This document shows positions 30,692-43,009 of a stretch of 64,000 nt of DNA, piece by piece. The stretch is taken from the NCBI GenBank assembly GCA_011317545.1, contig WUJK01000007.1, forward strand, positions 2,632,286-2,696,285, written 5' to 3'. How positions within the stretch are numbered: the first letter of the stretch is position 1; every line of letters starts with the position of its first letter. Position numbers and translations under genes: made by a program. Origin of the DNA: Coniella vitis (lineage: Eukaryota > Ascomycota > Sordariomycetes > Diaporthales > Schizoparmaceae). The notes below the pieces were generated by a model. It searched no databases. It was not told where the DNA came from and saw only the letters and a list, made by a program, of their open reading frames with translations.

Positions 30692-32354
30692 CTACGGGGT
30701 CCATTCTACTTCCATAAGTGTCAAAGTCGAGCCGTTTGGCCGATTGATGCTCTTTAGGCTGAATCGCGGGTCCGCCTCGGTGATCAGGGCGTCCCATTCG
30801 CTGAGCGTGCGCTCTCGTGCGTTGAAGACTGCACCCATGTTCAAATCTTCCGATCTATAATGCCCAATGTCAAAATCGTGCCAAGAGGAGAGCGATATCA
30901 GGCAGTCTATCCACGGAGAATAGGGGCTTGTCCCCTTGTAAGCACGTACCTCAAGTCCTTCTCAACCCACAAAGGCACTGTGCGCACGCCACCACGGCCC
31001 TCACCGGCGTCTGGCATAACCGTGTCCATAATAATGATACGCACGCCCGGCCCGAGAACCGGAATATGCGCGCGCAGGATGGCGACGCAGTACTTATCGG
31101 CCCAGTTGTGCAGGATCCAACGGAAGAAGAAGACCCGGGCAACAATGGGCTGCGACGCAAACAGATCGTGTGCCATGAAGCGCACCCGGCCGTCCTCCCT
31201 CAGGTCTGGAGGCAGCCCGGCGTCGGCGCCTTCGATCACCTGAGCCATGTCCTGAACAACGACCTCGAGATGGGGAAACTGCCGTGCGAGGGCCACGGCG
31301 ACGTGGCCTTGGGCGCCACCGACGTCCACGACGCGGATGCGCTGCTTGTGGCCAGCCTGGTTCGCGCTGGAAAGAGCGGTCCAGTCGTAGCCGTGAACTG
31401 CGTGGGACGGTGCGTAGTCCGGCCGACTGGCCCAGACGGCCATAGCCTCGGCGAATTCAGCGCCCCGTCCTGGAGAACTCCCGACATAGTCGTAGATGGA
31501 CTGGCTGGAATTCTGTGACATGGAAAATCCCTGATTCAAGTTTCAAAGAGGATGTCAGACTGGCACTCTCATGAATGGAACAGAGAATTTTGGGGCAGCT
31601 AATCATACCGTTTGATTTGGCTCCTGGGAGCCTGGCCACTTCTCCAGGGCATCCAGCATCTGTGTGTAAATAAAACGTACAGTGAGACTCGGAGCTAGTA
31701 GAATATTCGGTCCATCACCCGTCTCGTCTTGCGTACCTTGGTAGCCGCAGGCCACATCTGGTGGGTTCCGATCCTCAGCCAAGCATTCATGTGCGAGCTG
31801 GCGATCAATCTGGACGCCTTTGTATGGCTGACTTGTCCGGGCTCTGGCTCGCAAAATATCCGCATGGTCATGGCATGGCGCAGCAGGCGTGTCGTCATCT
31901 GCTCTCCCAGGCCTGTCTGCTGGCCCAGCTCTGCAAATGAGATATGGCTGCCTGGAGGGACTAGTTTTGCGATGTTGTATCGGGAAATGGCTTGGAGGCA
32001 TACAGAGTTGTTGCTCTGAAAATGAAGCATGTCCAAAGCCACCACAAATTAGCTAATACACTCCGAGACAGCCCCCTCACCGTCACACCTCGTCCACCGA
32101 TCACTCACACCGCCATGCTTCTTGATCAAGTGCAACGGCTCAAGCAACAGGTCGTGCAGCTCGGCCGTGGCATCCAGGACCGTGTCCTGAGCGCTCGAGA
32201 TCTCGCGGGGGAGATAGCCGACTGGTGCATCCTCGTGAAAAGACGGGCTAGGAAGACCATTTGCTGCGAGAGCGGCGTCAATCTCGGCAACGGCCGTGCT
32301 GATAGAGCGCGCCAACTGGAGAATGCGCGGCTCGAGAGCGCCGTGGGAGGCCAT
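30692..32354 (-). CDS. SAM-dependent O-methyltransferase 2 (sterigmatocystin/polyketide OMT-like), 5 exons
   Basis: Exons (minus) 32354-32109, 32015-31737, 31659-31609, 31530-30950 and 30854-30692 give 439 aa, the usual length for fungal secondary-metabolite OMTs. Introns are 77-95 nt, GT-AG, with consistent phases; exon 3 is only 51 nt. The N-terminal part (about 1-190) has the dimerisation helices and winged helix (LLLEPLHLI, ISFAELGQQTGL, TRLLRHAMTMRIF). The SAM motif VVDVGGAQGH is at about 259-268, QDMAQVI binds the adenosyl part, and His333 in LHNWAD is the expected general base. It is clearly a different subfamily from OMT1, so the two probably methylate different hydroxyls. It is the last gene before the RIP block. 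The ATG at 32354 was chosen because the frame upstream (to 32474) reads as non-homologous leader. Confidence 0.9.
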
Positions 32355-32789
32355 AGCTGGTACTTTTGATGGGCGCCTAAAAAGCGAAGCTACAATGTGG
32401 CGGTCGGTCACTGGCCAAAACCAGCCATGGCAATCGGAAATCGCAAGTCGGGGGATCTTGTAGTTGATGTGCAATTCGGTTATTTGACACTAAACCGTAT
32501 TTGAGAGTTTGGACTCGCTGGGATCAACTACGGAGGTCTACAGCGCTCACCGTCCCAAATTTCAAAATTTTCACCAAGTCAAATTCATACACCACAAGTA
32601 TATAGCTTCTCCTTTTAATACCGTCGGGTACGCCTAAAATATAGAATATTTATTACTCTTTATTTTACTTATTTTTTACTCGTTTCTTAAATACTTTTTT
32701 TATTTTATACTATGGAAAAAGAGAATAAAAAAGAATAAAAATAATAGTAAAAAGCAAATATAAAAAATAGATAAAAAAGACTAGTAGAA
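32355..32789. other. OMT2 promoter and transition into RIP-degraded DNA
   Basis: 32355-32600 has normal composition (promoter side of OMT2). From about 32610 the DNA becomes AT-rich with long A/T runs and stays so to the window end, marking the border of the transposon block. Confidence 0.6.
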
Positions 32790-32857
32790 AAAACGGTTGT
32801 AAAAAACGAGTGAAAAAACGAGTGAAAAAAAAACGAGTAAAAAATAAGTAAAAAGAA
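32790..32857. repeat. AAAAAACGAGTG-type minisatellite, left part
   Basis: Irregular tandem units of an A run followed by CGAGT(G/A). The same array continues at 40329-40450 on the other side of the inserted Gypsy element; the two parts were one array before insertion. Confidence 0.75.
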
Positions 32858-33196
32858 TATAAACGGGCATCGAGAGAGCGTTCGCAGTTTCGATCCTAAT
32901 TTCTATTATTAACTAATTTAAGGAGAGAAGTAAGAGTAGTATCTATATAGCGGCGCGAGAGTTACTCTTAAGTAGCTCTTACGCTTAAGATCCACCTTTA
33001 GGCAGAGTTTTCTATAGGTCTACCGTCGATATAGGTGCTATTACCGATAGTCTTTTATATAGCTTATAAGCTGCTCGGAAAACGCTTTTATTTAGCGCTT
33101 ATATAATATTAGTCTTTAGATAAGAAGGGAATATACTAACTAAGGCTTTATACCCTAATATACCGAAGCTATATATTTACTTATAGGCTTATAATA
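32858..33196 (-). repeat. Gypsy copy A 3' LTR
   Basis: 339 bp, begins TATAAACGGGC (complement of the LTR end GCCCGTTTATA) and matches the five other LTRs of the family in the window. Confidence 0.88.
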
Positions 33197-33539
33197 TTAC
33201 CCCCTTATTTAGGCTAAACGCCCTTTTATAGAGCTATATATAATATAATAGCTACCTAAATAGTATAATAATATAATACTATTACGCCCGCCTACCTTAT
33301 TAAAGGAGCCTTATCCTTATACCTAGCGAGTATAAAAGGAGTCTTATATCCGCGGAGCTCCCTTTAACCTAGCTTTCGGCGAGTTTATAAGTTCTACTAC
33401 TTATTATTCGTTAATAGAATAATAATAACGCCCTTAACTTAATAAGCGGTTATAAGTATAATATCTTTACTTTTAAAGCTTTAAAAAAATATAAATACCC
33501 CCTTAACCCCTATTCTAAAGGTTATTCCTTCCTCTTAAT

Positions 33540-34625
33540 TAAACTAAAGCCCTTATAAATTATACGAAACTAACCCTTATAATAATAAGGTAAATATTAC
33601 GCCTTCCTTATTCGTCCTCTACTTATACTTAGCTCTATTAATAGTATAAATATTACTACTCGCTCTAAATAAGCTAATATAGCCCCTACCGCTATACCTA
33701 CCGCCGCTACCCCCGTTATTACCGTAGGTTTTATAGCTATTCCTATAATAGTAATATTAATAGCTATAGCTATAACTACCCCTACTACGTTTATTACTAC
33801 TCCTATTATTATTATCCTTACCCCTACCGCTACCTAGCTCGATAAAGCTATTAATAAGCTTATTTAAAGCGTTATCGTTATTAACCTATAGCTTTAACCC
33901 TATATTACCCTCCCTAAGGGTATTAAGAATAAGTAATACCTACCTTATATTATAAGGGCTTTTAAAAACCCCTTTTCCCTCTACCTTTATAATATTAATA
34001 AATAATACTTCCCCTATTCCTTCGTAGCTTACTAATTATTATAGCTAGCGCTTATTATTTCCCTTATAGGACGAATAAAAAGGGTAAGAACTCCGGCTAT
34101 TCCTATACCCCCCTTTATTAAACCGATAAGATATATACTATTATTATTATTATAATTAACTATTCCCTCGCTTATAATACTTCCGACCTAGATATATACT
34201 ACTCCTTTGCTATTTACGCCTTTCCGTACTTATATACTCTAGATACTCTCTACCCTTAGGCCTTTACCGCTCTTACTATATATTATACCTACGATTACCT
34301 ATTTAAATTAGGTAAGACTTAGGCTAGCTATAATAAAGTCCGGTTATTAAATAATAAGTATACCTATAGTATATATACCGATTACTCCTTCCCTACTTAT
34401 ATCCTACTAACTTTATATTAGCGCTATAATTATAAATTTATATATTCTTAAGCGATAGCGCTAGAGGATATTATTAACTTATTAGTAAAGCTTATAAAAG
34501 GGGGTAATAAGGGTAAGAGCTTAATTAGTATTAAAGTAAAGCGTAATATTAATAATAATCCTTATTCTAATAAAGCTAAGGAGAATAATTCTAATAATAA
34601 GGAGGAGGTAAGCGAGGATAAGTAG
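33540..34625 (+). pseudogene. Antisense ORF remnant of the Gypsy family (copy A)
   Basis: Between pol and the 3' LTR of copy A, on the strand opposite to pol. About 200 codons (34023-34625) read through with interruptions only at TAA/TAG, the codons RIP makes from CAA/CAG. It ends with an Asn/Lys/Glu-rich tail (KGGNKGKSLISIKVKR, then KEEVSEDK and TAG at 34623). The upstream part (33540-34020) is Pro/Ala/Thr-rich and its frame is less sure. The same frame is kept in copy C (minus, about 61400-60320) and in copy B. I recognise no domain. Confidence 0.5.
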
Positions 34626-37600
34626 TTAGTTATATTAATATACGTTTTATATATAATTTTCTTTTTATTCGTAGTATTTAATTTCCCCGCTCTTCTTTTT
34701 TATAACTTTAAGCTATTATAATTTATAATATTACCGTAGTATTATTCGAACTTCTTAAGAGTAATTATATCTTTAAATTCGGATAATAGCTATTAATATA
34801 GCTAATCTTATCCGATCTATTTAACTAGGACTTTATATTATAGTATTTTATCCGTTTTCGTATAGCCTTTATATAGCTTATTATATATTCTAATAATACT
34901 TTTTATCTAATACTTAGGTTCCTTTCCCTCTTTAACTATAATAGGGTTAAGCCGGTATTCTCTTTATACTTATAATAAAAGTAGGTTTTATATAGCTCGA
35001 ATTAGAATATATATATAGAAATAAGGGTAAATACCCGGTAGGATATTTAGTTCTATTATATAAGGGCTAACGATATATATTATAATATACTTCTCGTATA
35101 GCTAAGCTAGCTTCTTTAAAGGGTAGTTAATATTAATATTTCGTAAGGAGAGCTAAACCTTATCGCCCTTAATAAGCCGCTTTATAGCTATTTATAACTT
35201 ATTTATAGATTCTTCTATTCGTTATTATATAACTATTATTACGGCTTAAGCGAAAGTAATTATATTTTTAAGCTATTAGATAGAATTCTCGGCTTAAACC
35301 CTAAGTATTTATATTAGTAATATACTATACTCTATTTATTCGATTAGATCTATATAATAGCTATATAAGATAAAAAGTAGGCTAAGGCTAATTATAGTAA
35401 TATCCCTATTATTAATAGCTAATTAAGCGTTAGATAAGAATATCGGTTAATCCGATTATATATATATAACGAACGCTCGGAGGTAGTTTATAACCTCTTA
35501 GTTTACCCTTTTTATAGCTCTATTTATCTATAGGTAGAAAGCGGTATTTAAACGTTATTCTATCTTTATAAGCTTATATAATCGGTATTAGAACCGTTCT
35601 ACTTAGTTTAAGCCTCGATCGCTAACTATTACTTTAGAGAAACTATAGAACTACTAATAATAATATAAGAAATACTCTATATATACTTCCGCGCTTATAT
35701 TATATATAATTTCGAGTATAATAGCTTTTATTAATTAGTCCGTAATTACTATTAAATAAGCCTCTTTTATATTATCCTTATAAGGGAGGTTAATTATAAA
35801 GTCTACGGATAACTTATTTTATACCCGTTTAGGTATTAATAGGGGCTTAAGAAAGCCTTTCCTCTAGTATCTCTATACCGTCTTATATTTATAGATATTA
35901 TAATTTTATATAAACCGCCGGATATTATAATATATACCTAGCTAGAAATAGCCCCTTATTATTATTATAATAATAATATCCCTCCCTAAATAGCTAAATA
36001 AGGTAGAATTATAGATACTTTATATTAGTTTAGTATATAGGGGTTCCTAATCCGGTAACTAAAGCTATTTATAAAACCTAAATAATCCTTTCTTATCGAT
36101 CGAATACTCCGCTATAAATACCTTAATAAGCTTACCTTCGGATATTTATAAGTAAAGGGGAAAAGACCGTTTACCCCTATAAACTATACTTATAAGCTAG
36201 GAATATACCTTATTATATAAGGTAGTATTATCCTATAAGCGCTAGAGCTCCTCTTATATAAAAACCTTATTATTTATTAATAATAGCTTATTATATACTA
36301 TAACTTAGCTTATCTTTATCGATAGTAAAAGCTAGATTTACCTATTAATAAGGCGTTTATTAGATATATTATATAATATATTCTATTCCCTCCTCGAAAG
36401 GGCGTTTAAACGCTTATTAGCTACTCCTATATAATAGATTAGATAATATCGAAAATAAGCTATTATCTCGAACTAATAGATTTACCTTTTAGTAAAACGC
36501 TATAATATTATAAAATATTCGAGGTTTTTATAATTCGAGTAAATTATAAATAATAATATAATACCTTTAAGCTTTATATCCTATATTTTTAAATAATTAA
36601 TAATAGCTAATAATTCCTTATTATAAATCTCGTAGTTATACTTTATAAGGCTTAAGCGGTATAAATAATATATTATCGGGCGGAGGATATTATATTTATC
36701 CTTTTAAAAGAGGTAGTTATTTAATAAATACTTAAAATAATCCGCTTTTAGTATTATCTCCTTATCCGGATCCTATTAAGCGAATATAGGCTTACTAATA
36801 AAAAAGCGCTTTAGCTATTTAAATATAGCTTCTTCTTATTCCCCGAACTTAAATAAGACCCCCTTTTTAGTTAAGGCTAGGAGGGGCCTTATAATTTCGG
36901 AATAATTAGTAATAAATTAATAATAAAAGTTTATAAATCCTAGGAAGTTATAAACTCCTTTAACTATCTTCGGAGCCTTTTAATCGTATATAGTATATAC
37001 CTTCTCGGGGTTTATATAAATCCCTACCCCTACTTTAATAATAAAGCCTAGGTATTTTATCTCGGTTATACTAAATTCGTACTTTATAATATCTAAATTT
37101 AGATCTATTACTTCGAAAGTATATAATACTAGCTTTATCTTTCCTCGGTAATCTTTAATTATACCGTCGGTATATATTAGAATATTATCGATATAAGCTA
37201 AATAGAAGATATTTAGATAGGTATATAGAGCGTTATTAATATAGCGCTAGAATATTACGGGAGTATTTATAAGTCCGAACGGGGTTATTAGTTATTCGAA
37301 AAGGCTATACCTTATATAAAAGGCGGTCTTCTATTTATCTCCTTCCTTAATATAAAGCTTATAAAATACTATTTATATATCGAGCTTAATAAAATATTTA
37401 GTATTTATAATATTAGATATAGTTTCTTTAATAAAGGGGAGTAGGTAATAATCGGCTTCCGAGATAGCATTAAATATATAATAATTTATATAAAAACGGA
37501 GGCTACCCCTTAGTTTCTTAATAAAGATTATAAGAGTTCTTACTAAGGAGCTATTAGCTTTAATATAATTTATATTAAATAGTTTAATAAGAATCTTCCT

Positions 37601-39788
37601 TAATATAATAAATTCTTCTCTAAATATCCTATATAATAAGCTTTATAAAGCGTTTATAATAAATCTATCCGCCTTCTTATATAACCGGATCTTATAATCC
37701 GCTCCCTCTTTATATAGCGGTAGTATAGAAGCTACTTCCTTATTAAAGAGGTTCCGGAACTTATAATACTCTAAGGGGAGTTTCTTATTAATTAAGGATT
37801 CTACTTTCGGTATTAGGGCCTTAGTAATATCGGCAATTATAATATTAAAAAATATTATTTAAATAGTATTTAAGCGTTTTATATACTAAACTTTACTTTA
37901 GATAATAAGGGTATTAATAGATATATAGTTAAAGTTCTTAAGGCTATATCCTTATTCTTAAACCTCTAATCCTCCGGCTTATTTAATATTTAAGTAGTAC
38001 TTATAAGCTATATATATTACCCTTTCTCTTTCTACCTAAGGTTTTCCTAAAATAAGGTTATACTAAAGGCGGGGGATTATATAGGCTTAAATATAATATA
38101 AATACCTATCTAAATCTATATCTAGATAGGTTATATAGCGGATAATAAGCTAATTATATAATATTCTCTCCTTTAACGATTAATAAAGGGTTTTAAGCGG
38201 GATAAGTATATACGGAAGTTTTAATTTATATATAAGCGTCTTACTTATAATAGAATAATAATTATAATTAGAATTAATAAATATTAGAATAAATAGAGTT
38301 AAATTATAGAATAGATTTATTATAAAATAGTTTTTATTTATCTAATACTTTACTTCTTATAAGCTAAAATCGAGATCTATAAGCTCCTATATATAACTCT
38401 ATATAGGAGTAGCTAATTTTCCTTCTATTCCTTAGTAATATTATTAAGGTCGATAAGGTTAATATCGGTTATATTAATTTCTATCTCTTATATAGCTCTT
38501 AAGATAATAAACGGGCGTATAAGTATAAAAGGGTAATAAGCGATTTTATAGTTCGAATATCCGTACTTATAATAAAATCCTTATTCTTTCCTACGCTTAA
38601 TCTCCGCCTAATTAACTTACTTTATATATTATTTATTAGCCTATAAAGTATTAATACTAATTATAGCTATATCCTTACTAGGATTTATATAAGGGTTTTA
38701 TAATTTCTATTTATTTCCTCCCGCTTATTAAGCTATTCTAAAGCGTTATATTATAGCTCCGGATAAATAGCTTAAGGACGAAATATAACTATTATCTCGG
38801 ATAATAATATAACTTTTTAGCTTAGCTAAAATATAGAAAGCTTTCTTTACTTAATTATTATATATCGATAGTATCTCTATATTAATAAGCTATATATATA
38901 ATACGCTATTAATAGCGCCCTTTAAATATATTAACTTAGCTAAATCCGGCTACTTTATACCGCCGGAGTTTATTAATAACTTCTCCTATTAGGAGAAAGA
39001 GTTAGGGAAGGATTAGCCTTTCTTTTAAGTAAAGCTATAAAGCCTTTAGGAAGTAATAATAATATAGTTCTCGTTATAATATCGGTAGCGGAATTATTAT
39101 AAGAATAAGAAGGGTTTCTAAAGGCTATACTCTCCTCTAATAATATAATAGCTCTATATTATAACCTTTATATCTCTTTTTAGGTATTTATAAATTTCTT
39201 AAAACTTATCTATATAATTCTCGATAAAATAAATATTTCGGATAAGTTTATACCTTATAATATACTCCTAAGCTAGGAATTAAATATATATACCCTTAAA
39301 GTTTACTAGTTAAGAAAGGGGCTTATATTTAGGTATAATTATACTTTCTAGGGCCTTATCTATATCGAGGTTAATATCTTTTATATCTTAGGAAGTAGGG
39401 GTAGGGATATAAATATCTTCTAATTTATTAAGTATCGGATTAAGGTATTCGGCCGCTAGATTATTAATACTTATTAATAGCTCCTATAATAATAAGCTAT
39501 AGGATTATTCAATTTATATAAGTTATATTATAAGCGTTTTTAGGTTTTATACGCTATCTTTATACTATTAGTATACTACTTATTCTATAATATACCGCTA
39601 TTCTTCTATTATTTAAGTAATTATTTATTATATAATTATTATATTATTATTATTATTATTATTATTCGCTTAAATAGGGAGTTATCCGAATTACTCGTTA
39701 TAGGGGTATAATATCCTAAAGCTATATACTAAATAAGTATATAAATACCGTTAGATATATAGGATAGGTAGAAATAAAGTTAGTTAAA

Positions 39789-40328
39789 TATAAACGGGTA
39801 TTAAGAGAACGTTTATAGTTTCGATCCTAATTTCTATTATTAATTAACTTAAGGAGAGAAGTAAGAGTAATTATTACAGGCCCACAGGCCCACCTATAAC
39901 ATTGCCTTCGCCCGACGTGCCTGATAAGTTGACTAGATCTTCTAAAACGTGTTCAGAAGATTGCGTACCTTTTGCCTCAACCGCCTAAGCGAAAGGTTCC
40001 GTACGTCGGAGACGGCCGCAGGAACGCTAGTCAATTCCTGGAGCCCCACAGGGGCCAGCCCGTCACAGTAATATCTATATAGCGGCGCGAGAGCTATTCT
40101 TAAGTAACTCTTACGCTTAAGATTTACCTTTAAGTAGAGTTTTCTATAGGTCTACCGTCGATATAGGTATTATTACCGATAGTCTTTTATACGGCTTATA
40201 AGCTATTTGGAAGACGCTCTTATTTAGCGCTTATATAATACTAATTTTTAGATAAGAAGGGAATATACTAATTAAGGCTTCGTGCCCTAGTATACCGAAG
40301 CCGTACATTTACCCGTAGGCCTGTGATA
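39789..40328 (-). repeat. Gypsy copy A 5' LTR, split by a solo TRIM LTR
   Basis: 339 bp of LTR sequence in two parts around the insertion at 39872-40067 plus its duplicated GTAAT. Confidence 0.85.
39872..40067 (+). mobile_element. Solo LTR of TRIM-like element
   Basis: 196 bp starting TATTACAGGCCC and ending CCCGTCACA, flanked by a perfect 5-bp duplication GTAAT (39867-39871 and 40068-40072). It keeps near-normal base composition with intact CpA sites amid TA-rich DNA, so it is young or escaped RIP. It is homologous to the LTRs at 46565, 46897, 48163 and about 48510. Confidence 0.85.
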
Positions 40329-40450
40329 AGAAGGAGTGAAAAAACGAGTATAAAAGACGAGTATAAAAAACGAATATAAAAAACGAGTAGAAAAACGAGT
40401 GAAAAAAAGAACGAGTAAAAAGAAGAAGTAAAAAAATAAATAAAGAAAAC
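40329..40450. repeat. AAAAAACGAGT-type minisatellite, right part
   Basis: At least eight units of an A run plus CGAGT or CGAAT, continuing the array interrupted at 32857. Confidence 0.8.
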
Positions 40451-40727
40451 GAGTAAAAAAGATAAATATATTAATAGTATATTTACTAAAATAAATAGTA
40501 AATTATTAAATAATATATATATATAAATAAATAAAATTAATTAATTAATAAGTAAAGTATATAGCTTATCCTTCCCGATACTTTTCTTATATACGCCTGC
40601 TTTTATTAAGGGTATATACGGTTTTATTAATAATTTACTAATATCTAACCTATTTATATATAAGCAAATATAGTTACGGGATAGCTTTATAGGAGGCTCT
40701 ACCTACGGATATAATATAGGGCGGCTT
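40451..40727. other. AT-rich flank between two Gypsy copies
   Basis: RIP-degraded sequence ending GGCTT at 40723-40727, the left target duplication of copy B. Before that insertion it was contiguous with 49399 onward. No recognisable feature. Confidence 0.5.
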
Positions 40728-41066
40728 TATTATAAGCCTACGGGTAAATGTACGGCTTCGGTATACTAGGGCACGAAGCCTTAGTTAATATATTCCCTTC
40801 CCGTCTAGAGACTAGTATTATATAAGCGCTAAATAAGAGCGTCTTCCGAGTAGCTTATAAGCTATATAAAAGACTATCGGTAATAGGACCCGTATCGACG
40901 GTAGACCTATAGAAAACTCTATCTACGGGTAGATCTTAAATATAAGGGCTACTTAAGAGTAGCTCTCGCGCCGCTATATAGATACTACCTTTACTTCTCT
41001 CCTTAAGTTAATTAATAATAGAAATTAGGATTAAAACTATAAACGCTCTCTCGATACCCGTTTATA
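40728..41066 (+). repeat. Gypsy copy B 5' LTR
   Basis: 339 bp, starts TATTATAAGCC (ancestrally TGTCACAGGCC-like) and ends CCCGTTTATA; matches 49055-49393. Confidence 0.9.
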
Positions 41067-42672
41067 TTTAACTAACTTCCTTTCTACCTACCCTATATAT
41101 CTAACGGTATTTATATACTTATTTAGCGTATAGCCTTAGGATATTATACCCTTATAACGAGTAATTCGGGTAACTCCCTACTTAAGCGAATAACGATAAT
41201 AATAATATAATAATAACTATATAATAAATAATTACTTAAATAATAGAAGAATAGCGGTATATTATTAAATAAGTAGTATAATAATAGCGCGAAGATAGTA
41301 TACGAAACTTAGAAATATTTACGGTATAACTTATATAAATCGAATAATCCCGTAGCTTATTATTATAAGAGCTATTCGTAAATATTAATAACCTAGCGGC
41401 CGAATACCCTAACCCGGTACCTAACGAATTAGAAGATATTTATATCCCTACCCTTACCTCTTAAGATATAGAAAACGCCGATATCGATATAGATAAGGCT
41501 TTAGAGAATATAATTATACTTAAATATAAGCCCCTTTCTTAGCTAGCGAACTTTAAGGGTATATATATTTAATTCCTAGCTTAAGAGCGTATTATAAGGT
41601 ATAAACTCGTCCGAGATACTTATTTTATCGGGAATTATATAGATAAGTTCTAAAAAGTCTATAAATACCTAAAGGGAGATATAAAGGTTATAATAAGGAG
41701 CTATTATATCGTAGGAGGAGAATATAGCCTTTAGAAACCCTCCTTATTCCTATAATAGCTCTACTACCGATATTATAACGAGAACTATATTATAGCTACT
41801 TCTTAAAGGCTTTAGAGCTTTATTTAGAAGAAAGGTTAACCCTTCCCTAACTTCTTCTCCTAATAGGAGAAGTTACTAATAGACTCCGGCGATATAAAGT
41901 AGCCGGATTTAGCTAAGTTAATATACTTAAAGGGCGCTATTAATAATATATTATATATATAGCTTATTAGTATAAAGATACCGTTAATATATAATAATTA
42001 GGTAAAAAAAGCTTTCTATATCTCGGCTAAGCTAGAAAGTTATATTACTATCCGAGATAATAGCTATACTTCGCCTTTAAGCTATTTATCCGGAGCTATA
42101 GTATAGCGCTTTAGAACGGCTTAATAAGCGGGAGGAAATAGATAGAAACTATAAAACCTTTATACGGATCCCGATAGGGATATAGCTATAATTAATATTA
42201 ACGCTTTATAAGCTAATAAATAGTATATAAGATAGGTTAACTAAGCGGAGATTAAGCGTAGAAAAGAGTAGGGATTTTATTATAGGTATAAACGTTCGAA
42301 TTATAGAATCGCTTATTACCCCTTCCTACCTATATATCTACCTATTAGCTTAGGAGCTATACGGGAGATAGAAATTAATATAGCCGATATTAACCTTATC
42401 GACCTTAATAATACTACCGAGGAATAGGAGGAAAGCTAGCTATTCTTATATAGAATCGTATATAGGAGCTTATAGGTTTCGACTTTAGCTTATAAGAATT
42501 AAAGCGTTAGATAAATAGAAATTATTTTATAATAAACCTATTTTATAATTTAACTCTATTTATCCTAATATTTATTAATTCTAACTATAAGTACTATTCT
42601 ATTATAAGTAAGACGTTTATATATAAGTTAAGACTTTTATATATACCTATCCCGCCTAAAACCCTCTATTAA

Positions 42673-43009
42673 TATTATAGGCCCACGGGTAAATGCACGG
42701 CTTCGGTATACTAGGGCACGAAGCCTTAGTTAGTATATTCCCTTCTCGTCTGGAGACTAGCATTATATAAGCGCTAAATAAGAGCGTCTCCCGAGCAGCT
42801 CATAAGCCGCACAAAAGACCATCGATAAAAGGACCCGTATCGACGGTGGACCTATAGAAAACTCTATCTACGGGTGGATTCTAAACGTAAGAGCTACTTA
42901 AGAGTAGCTCTCGCGCCGCTATAGATACTATTTTTACTTCTCTCCTTAAGTTAGTTAATAATAGAAATTAGGATCGAAACTGCGAACGCTCTCTCGATGC
43001 CCGTTTATA
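42673..43009 (+). mobile_element. Solo Gypsy LTR nested in copy B
   Basis: 337-bp LTR with perfect duplication ATTAA (42668-42672 and 43010-43014). It interrupts copy B exactly between sequence equivalent to both sides of about 56765 in copy C, and has more intact CpA sites than the host copy, so it is a later insertion reduced by LTR-LTR recombination. Confidence 0.9.

Larger units (their letters stand above)
32858..40328 (-). mobile_element. Full-length Ty3/Gypsy chromodomain LTR retrotransposon copy A, RIP-inactivated
   Basis: Inverted relative to copies B and C. Its 3' LTR is 32858-33196 and its 5' LTR 39789-40328. The 5' LTR is split by a 196-bp solo TRIM LTR plus 5-bp duplication; without it the LTR is 339 bp, like the other LTR, and the element is 7270 bp. 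A polypurine tract (complement of TTACCCCC, 33197-33204) abuts the 3' LTR. It is flanked by AAGAA on both sides if one terminal base is counted as lost. Internal sequence matches copies B and C over its length. All frames are filled with TAA/TAG from C-to-T changes, so no product is made. Confidence 0.88.

Noticed and set aside
39640..39665. CRISPR-like or satellite array from ATT/TAT runs
   Set aside because: Simple trinucleotide slippage inside the Gypsy element; no spacer-repeat structure anywhere in the window.
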